A stretch of 9,655 bases of DNA from DASZPL01 sp035550315 (GTDB lineage Bacteria > Actinomycetota > Actinomycetes > JAFAQI01). Location: positions 1 to 9,655 of the forward strand of contig DASZPL010000144.1 of NCBI GenBank assembly GCA_035550315.1, in the 5' to 3' direction. Of this stretch, positions 1 to 6,506 are shown one piece after another. The position numbers were made by a program, and so were the translations under genes. The notes under the pieces are model-generated. The model did not search any database. It was not told the origin of the DNA and was given only the letters and a program-made list of their open reading frames with translations. How positions within the stretch are numbered: the first letter of the stretch is position 1; every line of letters begins with the position of its first letter.

Positions 1-579
1 GAGCTCGCGGTGCAGGTCGCGCGCACCCCGTCGGGCAAGACCCGATGCTGGCCGGTGGTCGAGACGGTGCAGGCCGACGGCATCTGCGTGGAGGTGATTG
101 CGCCGGCACCGCGGCTCAGTCACGCGCTGGCGGCCGAGGCGCAGGCGCTCGCCGTACGCATCGCCGACGCGTTGGGCGTCGTCGGCGTGCTCGCCGTCGA
201 GCTCTTCGAGGTGCCGGGTGGCCTGCTGGTGAACGAGCTTGCGATGCGGCCGCACAACTCCGGCCACTGGTCGATCGAGGGCGCCGCGACCAGCCAGTTC
301 GAACAGCACCTGCGGGCGGTGCTGGACTGGCCGCTCGGCGACACCCGCAACCGGACGCCGGTGACGGCGATGGCCAACCTGCTCGGCGGCGCCAACACCA
401 ACCTCGCGAAGTCGCTGCCGGCCGCGCTTGCCGCCGTACCGAACTGCTCGGTGCATCTGTACGGCAAGGCGGCTCGGCCCGGTCGCAAGCTCGGCCACGT
501 CACCGCGCTGGGCAGTGACGTCGAGGAGACCCGTGAGCGGGCCCGCACCGCGGTCGAGATCCTGAGGGGCGACGCATGA
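1..579 (+). CDS. purK: N5-carboxyaminoimidazole ribonucleotide synthase, 3' part only
   Basis: PurK is a cytoplasmic ATP-grasp enzyme of purine synthesis that uses ATP and bicarbonate to convert AIR to N5-CAIR. The reading frame is open from the first base of the window (Glu-Leu-Ala precede the GTG at 10), so the 5' half lies outside and the GTG at 10 is not a real start. About 192 C-terminal residues are present. They open with the PurK-like stretch ELAVQVARTPSGKT, then have VVETVQ, the ATP-grasp metal/substrate segment NELAMRPHNSGHWSIEGA (around bases 232-285), and TSQFEQHLRAVLDWPLGDT. The C-terminal domain with VHLYGKAARPGRKLGHVTA is typical of the family. The stop overlaps the purE start by four bases (ATGA), so the two genes are very probably co-transcribed and translationally coupled. 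Identity as PurK rather than PurT is supported by the adjoining purE. Confidence 0.95.
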   Translation, partial: ELAVQVARTPSGKTRCWPVVETVQADGICVEVIAPAPRLSHALAAEAQALAVRIADALGVVGVLAVELFEVPGGLLVNELAMRPHNSGHWSIEGAATSQFEQHLRAVLDWPLGDTRNRTPVTAMANLLGGANTNLAKSLPAALAAVPNCSVHLYGKAARPGRKLGHVTALGSDVEETRERARTAVEILRGDA

Positions 580-1082
580 GCACTGCTGTGGTCGGGATCG
601 TGATGGGCAGCGACTCCGACTGGCCGACGATGCAGCCAGCGGCGGACGCGCTCGCCGAGTTCGGCGTCGAGTGCGAGATCCGCGTCGTGTCGGCGCACCG
701 GACGCCAGCGGACATGCTGGAGTACGGCGCGAGCGCCGCCGACCGCGGCCTGCGCGTCATCATCGCCGGCGCCGGTGGCGCGGCTCACCTGCCCGGGATG
801 CTGGCGTCGGTGACGCCGCTGCCGGTCATCGGCGTACCCGTGCCGCTGGCCCACCTCGACGGGATCGACTCGTTGCTGTCGATCGTGCAGATGCCCGCCG
901 GTGTGCCGGTGGCCACCGTGTCGGTGGCGGGTGCCCGCAACGCCGGCCTGCTCGCCGTGCGGATGCTCGGCATGTCCGACCCGCAGCTGCGCGACGCGAT
1001 GGTCGGATTCCAGGCCTCGCTCGCCGACGCCGCCCGCGCGAAGAACGACGCCCTGCGAGAGGCGCTCGGCGGCGACGGGTGA
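576..1082 (+). CDS. purE: N5-carboxyaminoimidazole ribonucleotide mutase (class I PurE)
   Basis: PurE rearranges N5-CAIR, the PurK product, to CAIR in purine synthesis. The 168-residue length matches bacterial class I enzymes. Visible motifs are GSDSDWPTM at residues 11-19 (phosphate and substrate binding), SAHRTP at 39-44, where His41 corresponds to the catalytic histidine of the family, and the glycine-rich AGAGGAAHLPGM at 64-75. PVPLAHLDGIDSLLSIVQMP and the AGARNAGLLAVRML segment are also characteristic. The ATG lies inside the end of purK (ATGA overlap) and is preceded by GAGGGG six bases upstream, which supports this start. The stop overlaps the GTG of menF (GTGA), so expression of menF is probably linked to that of purE. 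No defects are seen. Confidence 0.97.
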   Translation: MSTAVVGIVMGSDSDWPTMQPAADALAEFGVECEIRVVSAHRTPADMLEYGASAADRGLRVIIAGAGGAAHLPGMLASVTPLPVIGVPVPLAHLDGIDSLLSIVQMPAGVPVATVSVAGARNAGLLAVRMLGMSDPQLRDAMVGFQASLADAARAKNDALREALGGDG

Positions 1083-2311
1083 ACGCCGCAGTCGCCGCGG
1101 TCGAAGCGGCGGAGCTGGTGGCGTGGACGGTCGAGGTCGACGACCCCGGCGAGCTGTTGACGTGGTTGCCGGCCGGCGCCGCGTTCGGCTTCCTGCGCGG
1201 CGGCGACGGCATCGTGGGATGGGGCGAGGCGGCACGGCTGAGCACCCGTGATCCGGCAGAGGTGTCGGCGGCGCTCACCGCGATCACGTCGCGCGACGAC
1301 GTCGGGCTGCCGGGCTGCGGGCCGGTCGCGATCGTGTCGTTGGGGTTCGACCCGGCGCTCGACGCGTCCGTGGTCGTCGTACCGCAGGTCGTCCTCGGTC
1401 GCCGCGACGGGCGGTCGTGGGTGACCCTGGTCAACCCTCCCGGCGCCGTTGCGGTGCCGCCGTTGCGCCGCCGGCCGGTCGCGGCGGCGACCGCCCCGCC
1501 GGCGACGGTGACCGCGACCGTGCCCGACGAGGACGCCTGGGCGGCCGCGGTCGCGCAGGCGGTCGCAGCGATTCGCGCGGGTTCGATCGACAAGGTCGTG
1601 CTGGCCCGCGCCATCGAGGTGACCGCGCCGGCCGCGATCGACCCTCGGGCGGTGGCGGCGCGGCTCGCCCGACGGTTCCCGTCGTGCTCCACGTTCGTCT
1701 GCGACGGGTTGGTCGGCGCGTCCCCCGAGCTGCTGGTACGCCGGGTCGGGCGTCACGCGGAGTCGATCGTGCTGGCCGGCACGGTGCGCCGGGGCAGCGA
1801 CGCCGACGAAGACGCCGCGCTGGAGCACGAACTGGTCTCGTCGGCGAAGAACGCGATCGAGCACCGCCTCGCGGCGGATTCGGTCCGAGAGACGTTCAGC
1901 GAGCTGGCGGTCGACGTCGTGAGCGACCCCACGCCGCAGCTGCTGCGACTGGCCAACGTGACCCACCTCGCGACACACGTCGAGGCGTGGCTGGGCGCCT
2001 CGCCGCCCACCGCCCTGGAGCTGGCCGCGCGTCTGCACCCCACCGCGGCGGTCGGCGGCGTGCCGCAGCCGGCCGCACTCGCGATGATCACCGAGTTGGA
2101 GGCCGGGCCGCGAGGGCGCTACGCCGGCCCGGTCGGCTGGCTGGACGCGAAGGGCGACGGCGAGTTCGCGATCGCGCTGCGGTGCGCGCAGCTCTGCGGT
2201 GACACCGCACGGCTGTGGGCGGGCGCCGGCATCGTCGCCGACTCGGACCCCTCGGCCGAGGTCGCGGAGACCACCGCCAAGTTCGACGCCGTACTCTCCG
2301 CCCTGCTCTGA
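1079..2311 (+). CDS. menF: Isochorismate synthase, menaquinone type
   Basis: This enzyme isomerises chorismate to isochorismate, the first committed step to menaquinone; it is Mg-dependent and cytoplasmic. The protein has 410 residues from a GTG that overlaps the purE stop (GTGA); no strong ribosome-binding site is seen, which fits coupling. The N-terminal ~130 residues are variable, and the chorismate-binding domain follows. KVVLAR at 172-177 carries the Lys equivalent to the base that activates water in EntC/MenF. SPELLVRR starts at 215, with Glu217 as the candidate acid. Next come AGTVRRG (233-239), HELVSSAKNAIEH, HLATHVEAWL, LHPTAAVGGVPQ, and GAGIVADSDPSAEVAET with Glu394 and Glu397 near the metal site. 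The Lys172 argues against anthranilate or aminodeoxychorismate synthase, and no glutamine amidotransferase subunit is nearby. An isochorismate synthase for a siderophore or salicylate is possible in principle, but menD, menC, menA and menE in the same window make menaquinone the likely role. Confidence 0.93.
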   Translation: MNAAVAAVEAAELVAWTVEVDDPGELLTWLPAGAAFGFLRGGDGIVGWGEAARLSTRDPAEVSAALTAITSRDDVGLPGCGPVAIVSLGFDPALDASVVVVPQVVLGRRDGRSWVTLVNPPGAVAVPPLRRRPVAAATAPPATVTATVPDEDAWAAAVAQAVAAIRAGSIDKVVLARAIEVTAPAAIDPRAVAARLARRFPSCSTFVCDGLVGASPELLVRRVGRHAESIVLAGTVRRGSDADEDAALEHELVSSAKNAIEHRLAADSVRETFSELAVDVVSDPTPQLLRLANVTHLATHVEAWLGASPPTALELAARLHPTAAVGGVPQPAALAMITELEAGPRGRYAGPVGWLDAKGDGEFAIALRCAQLCGDTARLWAGAGIVADSDPSAEVAETTAKFDAVLSALL

Positions 2312-2343
2312 CGCTTCTGACAGCGAGGCGCTTGAATACCCCC

Positions 2344-2805
2344 ATGGGCGAGCGACTCGAGATTTCCCGGGACATTGCAGCCTCACCCGAGGCGGTCTAC
2401 GCCGCGATCTCTGATGTGACGCGGATGGGCGACTGGTCGGCCGAGTGCCACAGCTGCCACTGGCACGAGGGGTTCGACGGCCCCACCGTCGGTGCGACCT
2501 TCGACGGTCACAACCGCAACGGTGACAAGGACTGGACCTCGCAGGGCAAGGTCATCGAGGCCGATCCGGGCAGGTCCTTCGCCTTCGAGTGCTCGATGTA
2601 TGACTTCCACTTCTCGACGTGGGGCTATCGCATCGAGGCGACCGAGTCGGGGTGCCGGGTCACCGAGTGGACCGAGGACCTGCGACCGGAGTCCGCGCTG
2701 GAGATGAGCAAGCAGATGTCGGGGGTCGACGACCGTACCGAGCGCAACCGGCAGACGATGAGCGGCACCCTCGAGCGGCTCGCCGCCGCGCTAGAGGGCG
2801 CCTGA
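2344..2805 (+). CDS. SRPBCC family protein (polyketide cyclase/dehydrase-like)
   Basis: A 153-residue protein with the SRPBCC (START/Bet v 1-like) helix-grip pattern, a fold that binds hydrophobic ligands in a deep cavity. The N-terminus (LEISRDIAASPEAVYAAISDVTRMGDWS) is the typical first strand and two short helices. GATFDGHNRNG, GKVIEADPGRSFAFE, and GYRIEATESGCRVTEWTEDL match later strands, and the C-terminus (RTERNRQTMSGTLERLAAALEGA) is the long closing helix. The ATG at 2344, 32 bases after menF, is chosen because earlier in-frame codons lie inside menF and the domain begins right after it; only a weak GAGG stands 16 bases upstream. The CHSCH at residues 35-39 looks like a metal motif, but relatives often have SPEC-like sequences there, so metal binding is not inferred. 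Ligand and function are unknown. It could be co-transcribed with menF, but a role in menaquinone synthesis is not shown. Confidence 0.85.
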   Translation: MGERLEISRDIAASPEAVYAAISDVTRMGDWSAECHSCHWHEGFDGPTVGATFDGHNRNGDKDWTSQGKVIEADPGRSFAFECSMYDFHFSTWGYRIEATESGCRVTEWTEDLRPESALEMSKQMSGVDDRTERNRQTMSGTLERLAAALEGA

Positions 2806-2823
2806 CCACGCCCTCCTCGATTC

Positions 2824-2904
2824 CGAAGTAGCACACAAAGGCCGCAGCGAAACAGACATACGACGCACAGTGGGCGACTCGGCAGGAGCTTGTGTGCTAC
2901 TTCG
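2824..2904. repeat. Perfect 15-bp inverted repeat with 51-base loop between convergent genes
   Basis: The arms CGAAGTAGCACACAA (2824-2838) and TTGTGTGCTACTTCG (2890-2904) are exact reverse complements, 51 bases apart. A second pairing, CCTCC at 2812-2816 with GGAGG at 2908-2912, could extend the stem outside a small internal loop. The arms are only 47% G+C and the whole element about 58%, below the surrounding genes. It fills nearly all of the 107-base gap between the ends of the SRPBCC gene and the hydrolase gene, so it could act as a two-way transcription terminator, but it has no T-tract and a loop longer than usual. A small non-autonomous mobile element or a dispersed repeat is the other reading. 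The pairing is certain; the role is inferred. Confidence 0.8.
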
Positions 2905-2912
2905 AACGGAGG

Positions 2913-3620
2913 TCAGGCGAGTTTGGCCTTGAGGAAGTCGACGGCGCGGGTCCAGGCGAGGTCGGCTTGCTCGCCGTCGTAGGTGCCGAGCAGGTTGTCG
3001 TCGTTGTGGAAGGCGTGCCCGGCCGGGTAGTAGAAGTACTCGACCTCTGCGCCTGACTCGGTCTTGATCTGCTCGGCCTGCTTGCGCGCCTCGTCGACCG
3101 GGAAGAAGGCGTCGTTCTCGGCGTAGTGGCCCTGGATCGCGGCACGGATCCCGGAGTAGACGTCCGGGGTGGCCGGCCCGACGCCGTAGAACGGTACGGC
3201 GGCGGCGATGTGCTCGCCCTGCTGGGCGGCCAGCATCAAGACGAACCCGCCGCCCATGCAGAAGCCGATCGCGCCGACCTTGGCGCCGGTGACCGCCGGG
3301 TTGGCGAGCAGGTAGTCGACCGCGCCCGCCAGATCCTGCGCCGCCTTCTCGACCGGCAGCGCCATCATCAGCGAGCCGGCCTCGTCGGAGTCGTGGGTGG
3401 TCTTGCCGCCGTACAGGTCCGGCGCGAGGGCCACGAAGCCCGCGGCCGCGAGCGCGTCGGCTTGCCGCGCGATGTAGTCGGTGAGCCCCCACCACTCCTG
3501 GATCACGATGACGCCCGGGCCGCTGCCCGACGCCGGCGTCGCGAGGTAGCCGTGGGCGTGGTCGCCGTTGCTGGGGAAGGTCACGTTCTGCCGCGGGTTG
3601 TCGTCGTGCTCGTGCGCCAT
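2913..3620 (-). CDS. Dienelactone hydrolase family protein
   Basis: A 235-residue alpha/beta hydrolase of the dienelactone hydrolase family, the usual length. The nucleophile elbow is GFCMGG, with Cys121 as nucleophile instead of Ser, as in true dienelactone hydrolases. Asp170 (in YAENDAFFP) and His202 (in PAGHAFHNDD) complete the triad. Glu42 in the QEWWGL segment matches the glutamate that contacts the cysteine in the family. No signal peptide is seen, so it is probably cytoplasmic. The ATG at 3620 is preceded by GAGAGG with a 7-base spacer. Classical members open dienelactones in chlorocatechol breakdown, but no catechol dioxygenase or maleylacetate reductase is nearby, and many actinobacterial members have unknown substrates. 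The gene is alone on its strand, convergent with the SRPBCC gene and divergent from the Asp-box gene. Confidence 0.93.
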   Translation of the reverse strand: MAHEHDDNPRQNVTFPSNGDHAHGYLATPASGSGPGVIVIQEWWGLTDYIARQADALAAAGFVALAPDLYGGKTTHDSDEAGSLMMALPVEKAAQDLAGAVDYLLANPAVTGAKVGAIGFCMGGGFVLMLAAQQGEHIAAAVPFYGVGPATPDVYSGIRAAIQGHYAENDAFFPVDEARKQAEQIKTESGAEVEYFYYPAGHAFHNDDNLLGTYDGEQADLAWTRAVDFLKAKLA

Positions 3621-3730
3621 CTCGTTGCCTCTCGCCTCGACCGCTTCGTCCGACCTGACCTTACGGCGCGGTCCTGCCCGCCGTTCACCGCGCCCAACCG
3701 GACCGGCGCCGCTCGCGTCATAGTGACGTG
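3621..3730. promoter_or_regulatory. Divergent intergenic region with candidate promoter and small inverted repeat
   Basis: This 110-base gap separates the starts of the hydrolase gene (minus) and the Asp-box gene (plus), so promoters for both should lie here. On the minus strand, TAAGGT (3663-3658) fits the actinobacterial TANNNT -10 pattern about 38 bases before the hydrolase start; no clear -35 box is seen at 16-18 bases. On the plus strand, CGTCA-TAG-TGACG (3716-3728) is a short inverted repeat just upstream of the ATG at 3731. It could be an operator half-site pair or chance. No ribosome-binding site precedes the plus-strand gene, so its message may be leaderless. All of this is pattern reading only. 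Confidence 0.3.
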
Positions 3731-4831
3731 ATGCGAGTTCGGGCGCTCCTGGTGGCCGCGACCCTCGCCGCGGCGCTCCCCGCCACGCCGGCGCTCGGCC
3801 GAGGGACGGTCGACATCCCGCCCAACACCTGCCACTCGCACAACTCCCAACCCGAGGAGTATGGCGCCGCGGCGCTGCTCGGCATCCAGTTCTCGAGCCC
3901 GACGACCGGGTGGGCGGTCGGCGGCAGTCGGGTCCTGCGCACCACGACGGCCGGACGTCGCTGGTCGGTGGCGTACCGGCGGCCTCACGCCGGCTTCGTG
4001 CAGGTCGACGCCTACGACGACCACGACGCGTGGGTCCTCGGCGCGCAGGGGATCGCGCGGACCGTCGACGGCGGCCGGACCTGGCACTGGCAGCCGTTCG
4101 AGTGCCACGTCATCACCTCCGTCGACTTCTACTCGCCGCGGCGGGGCATCGCCGTCGCGCGCGGCGTGCTGCTGGGTACGACGGACGGCGGGCGGCGCTG
4201 GACCTACCTGTCCTCGCCGGCCAAGCTCCAGTCGGCCTGTTTCGCCGACCGCGACCACGGCTGGGCCGGTGCGCACGGCGAGGTCTACCGCACCGTCGAC
4301 GGCGCTCGCACCTGGAAGCTCAACGAAGCCGGCCCGCGGGGTGGGACCCGCCGGATCACGCTGGCCCTCGTCCAGTGCGCCGGCCCCGACGCCGGCTGGG
4401 CGGAGCTCGATGTCGAGGAAGCCGCGATGAACCAGTCGCAGCACGTCGGCTACCACCTGTCGGCGACCGGCTCGACGGCGATCTTCGACGAGGGGTACTT
4501 CCCGGCGGGGGGCCTCACCCACGTCGCGCCCTCACCTGGACCGGAGCCGGCAACCTTCAGCGCGATCAGCTCGTCCGAGGCGGCGTACATCGACTACTGC
4601 GGCCCGTGCGGCCTCGGAGCGGCTGAGCTCGGCATCGTCACCGGATCGACTCACCTGCGCCGCAGCGTCAAGGTCCGCCACATCGTCAGTGCACAGAGCG
4701 CAGCGTTCCTGACCACCGAGAACGGCTGGGTGGTCGGCTCGACGTCGGACTACGGCGGCCGGACGCTGCACTGGCGGATCGAGCACACCGTCGACGGCGG
4801 CAAGACCTGGACTACGCAGTACCAGTCGTGA
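3731..4831 (+). CDS. Predicted secreted beta-propeller protein with Asp-box (BNR/YCF48-like) repeats
   Basis: A 366-residue protein beginning with a Sec-type signal peptide: Arg2 and Arg4, a hydrophobic Leu/Ala core at about 5-18, and a likely cleavage after ALG at residue 23. The body carries spaced Asp-box-like motifs, which mark blades of sialidase/YCF48/Vps10-type beta-propellers: RTTTAGRRW (70-78, degenerate), RTVDGGRTW (110-118), GTTDGGRRW (149-157), RTVDGARTW (187-195) and HTVDGGKTW (352-360). FSSPTTGWAVG (54-64) is the usual YCF48-like lead-in. Several cysteines (residues 34, 125, 170 and a CGPC pair near the middle) could form disulfides outside the cell. No sialidase FRIP motif is seen, so glycosidase activity is not claimed; function is unknown. 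A GTG at 3728, one codon upstream, is an alternative start. The last 20 bases overlap the menD end on the other strand. Confidence 0.85.
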   Translation: MRVRALLVAATLAAALPATPALGRGTVDIPPNTCHSHNSQPEEYGAAALLGIQFSSPTTGWAVGGSRVLRTTTAGRRWSVAYRRPHAGFVQVDAYDDHDAWVLGAQGIARTVDGGRTWHWQPFECHVITSVDFYSPRRGIAVARGVLLGTTDGGRRWTYLSSPAKLQSACFADRDHGWAGAHGEVYRTVDGARTWKLNEAGPRGGTRRITLALVQCAGPDAGWAELDVEEAAMNQSQHVGYHLSATGSTAIFDEGYFPAGGLTHVAPSPGPEPATFSAISSSEAAYIDYCGPCGLGAAELGIVTGSTHLRRSVKVRHIVSAQSAAFLTTENGWVVGSTSDYGGRTLHWRIEHTVDGGKTWTTQYQS

Positions 4832-6506
4832 CCTCGCGCAGCCGGGCGTGCAGCGCGGCGTTCGCGCCGCGTTCGGTGCGGATCTCGACGATGCGTACGC
4901 CCTCGACCGTCGACAGCGCCTCGCTCAGCTCCGCGGGTGAAGACACCTGTCGATGCGGCACGCCGTAAGCCGCCGCCAGCGCCGCGAGATCGACCCCGTG
5001 GGGCGTGCCGAACAGTCGCTCGAAGGCCTGCGGTTCGACCGCACTGCCCTGTGGCAGCAAGGAGAAGATGCCGCCCCCGTCGTTGTTGATCACGACGTAA
5101 GTCAGGTTCGGCTGCTCCTCGCCGATCAGCCCGGTCGCGTCGTGCAGCAGCGACAGGTCACCGCACAGCGCGACGGTGGGGCGGTCGGGGCGCGCCAACG
5201 CGATGCCCTGTGCGGTCGACACGAAACCGTCGATGCCGCTGACGCCGCGGTTGGCATACACGGTGATGTCCTCGCGGGGCTCCATGACGAGATCCAGGTC
5301 GCGGATCGGCATGGACGACGCGACGACGAACGACGTGCCGGACGGCAGCAACCGGGCGACGTCGCGCACGACCCGCGGCTCGGTCAGCCCGGGTTCGCCG
5401 TCGAGTACGGCGTCCAGTGCGCTCGCAGCCACCGCGGCCCGCTCTCGCCACGCGGCGCTCCACCCCGGCTCGGCGCGATGCGTTGCAACGTCGAGTGCGT
5501 CGAGCGCCGCCGTGTCGCAGCGGATCACGGCCCGGGCGCTGCGGGTCACGTCCCAGTTGCCGCCGTCGGGGGAGACGACGACGTGCGGCACCTGGCCCAG
5601 CCAGTCGAGCAACGGCCGTGACAGCCCGACCCTGCCGACGACGACCACGAGGTCCGGCGTGTGACCGGCCAAGAAGTCCCGGTCGCGCAGCACGGCGTCG
5701 GCGGCGCGCAAGGCGGCCGGGCCGCGTCGCGCGTTGCTGTGCGGCTCTGCGAGGAGCGGCCATCCGACCTGCTCGCACCACCGCACGACCGGCACCGGGT
5801 CCTGCGCCACGTCGCCGACGACGACGACCGCGTTGCGTACGCCGGCCAGCGCCGCGGCGAGCTCGTCCGATGAGGCCTCGCCCGACGGCCTCGCGACGTG
5901 AAGGTCGCGCACCCGCTCCAGCCCGAGCTCGTGGTCGAAGCCGGCGCCGTCATCGACCGGGACCAACGGTTCGCGCAGCGCGAGGTTGAGGTGCGCCGGC
6001 CCCACCGGGTCACCCTGCAAGCCGAGGCAGCGTTCGACGGCGGTCCGGACCGTCTCGCGCCACGCGTCGACGGCGTCCGGGTGGGAGTCGGGCGCGGGGA
6101 CGTCGTAGGCCCACCGCACCGCGCCGCCGTAGAGCCCTGACTGCTCGACGGTCTGGTTCGCGCCGATGCCGTGGAGCTCCGGCGGGCGGTCGGCGGTCAG
6201 CGCGAGCAGCGGCACCCGCGCGAGGTCCGCTTCCATCACCGCGCCGTGGAAGTAGGTGGTCGCGGTGCCGGAGGTGCACAGCACCGGTACGACGCTGCCG
6301 GTCGCCTTCGCGATGCCGAGAGCGAGGTAAGCGGCTGACCGCTCGTCGATGCGGACGTGAACGGTGATCTTCGAGTGTTCGGCCAGGGCGAGCGCGACCG
6401 GCGTCGACCGGGATCCCGGCGCAATGACGGCGTGGTGCACGCCCCGGCGGGCAAGCTCGTCGGCGAGGACCAACGCGAACGCGCGGCCCGCGTTCTCAGC
6501 GGGCAT
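4812..6506 (-). CDS. menD: SEPHCHC synthase (2-oxoglutarate decarboxylase/isochorismate ligase)
   Basis: MenD is a thiamine diphosphate enzyme that decarboxylates 2-oxoglutarate and adds the succinyl semialdehyde unit to isochorismate, forming 2-succinyl-5-enolpyruvyl-6-hydroxy-3-cyclohexene-1-carboxylate. The 564-residue length is normal. Visible motifs: APGSRSTP (29-36), the RIDERSAAYLALG segment with Glu54 at the position of the cofactor-activating glutamate, CTSGTA, LTADRPPELHGIGANQT (about 101-118), ANRGVSGIDGF, and the ThDP/Mg motif running from CGDLS (448-452) to INNDGGGIF (473-481). The ATG at 6506 has AGGAG seven bases upstream (6514-6518) and lies inside the end of menC, an 11-base overlap, so it is probably co-translated with menC. 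Its 3' end overlaps the convergent Asp-box gene by 20 bases. No defects seen. Confidence 0.97.
   Translation of the reverse strand: MPAENAGRAFALVLADELARRGVHHAVIAPGSRSTPVALALAEHSKITVHVRIDERSAAYLALGIAKATGSVVPVLCTSGTATTYFHGAVMEADLARVPLLALTADRPPELHGIGANQTVEQSGLYGGAVRWAYDVPAPDSHPDAVDAWRETVRTAVERCLGLQGDPVGPAHLNLALREPLVPVDDGAGFDHELGLERVRDLHVARPSGEASSDELAAALAGVRNAVVVVGDVAQDPVPVVRWCEQVGWPLLAEPHSNARRGPAALRAADAVLRDRDFLAGHTPDLVVVVGRVGLSRPLLDWLGQVPHVVVSPDGGNWDVTRSARAVIRCDTAALDALDVATHRAEPGWSAAWRERAAVAASALDAVLDGEPGLTEPRVVRDVARLLPSGTSFVVASSMPIRDLDLVMEPREDITVYANRGVSGIDGFVSTAQGIALARPDRPTVALCGDLSLLHDATGLIGEEQPNLTYVVINNDGGGIFSLLPQGSAVEPQAFERLFGTPHGVDLAALAAAYGVPHRQVSSPAELSEALSTVEGVRIVEIRTERGANAALHARLREVTTGTA

Noticed and set aside
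120..1235. Open frame on the minus strand opposite purK and purE
   Set aside because: Arg/Pro-rich translation with no recognisable motif; it is a composition shadow of purK and purE.
2312..2343. Promoter for the SRPBCC gene (CTGACA resembling a -35 box)
   Set aside because: No -10 element stands at a workable distance before the ATG at 2344; the gene can be read from the menF transcript.
785..2386. Long open frame on the minus strand (533 codons) opposite purE and menF
   Set aside because: Its translation is Arg/Gly-rich low-complexity without any domain, as expected opposite high-G+C coding sequence; both plus-strand genes have clear family motifs.
2446..2460. CHSCH as a zinc or heme-binding site in the SRPBCC protein
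   Set aside because: CxxCH resembles a c-type heme site, but the spacing here is C-H-S-C-H in a protein with no signal peptide, and the fold does not use such a site; family members vary at this position.
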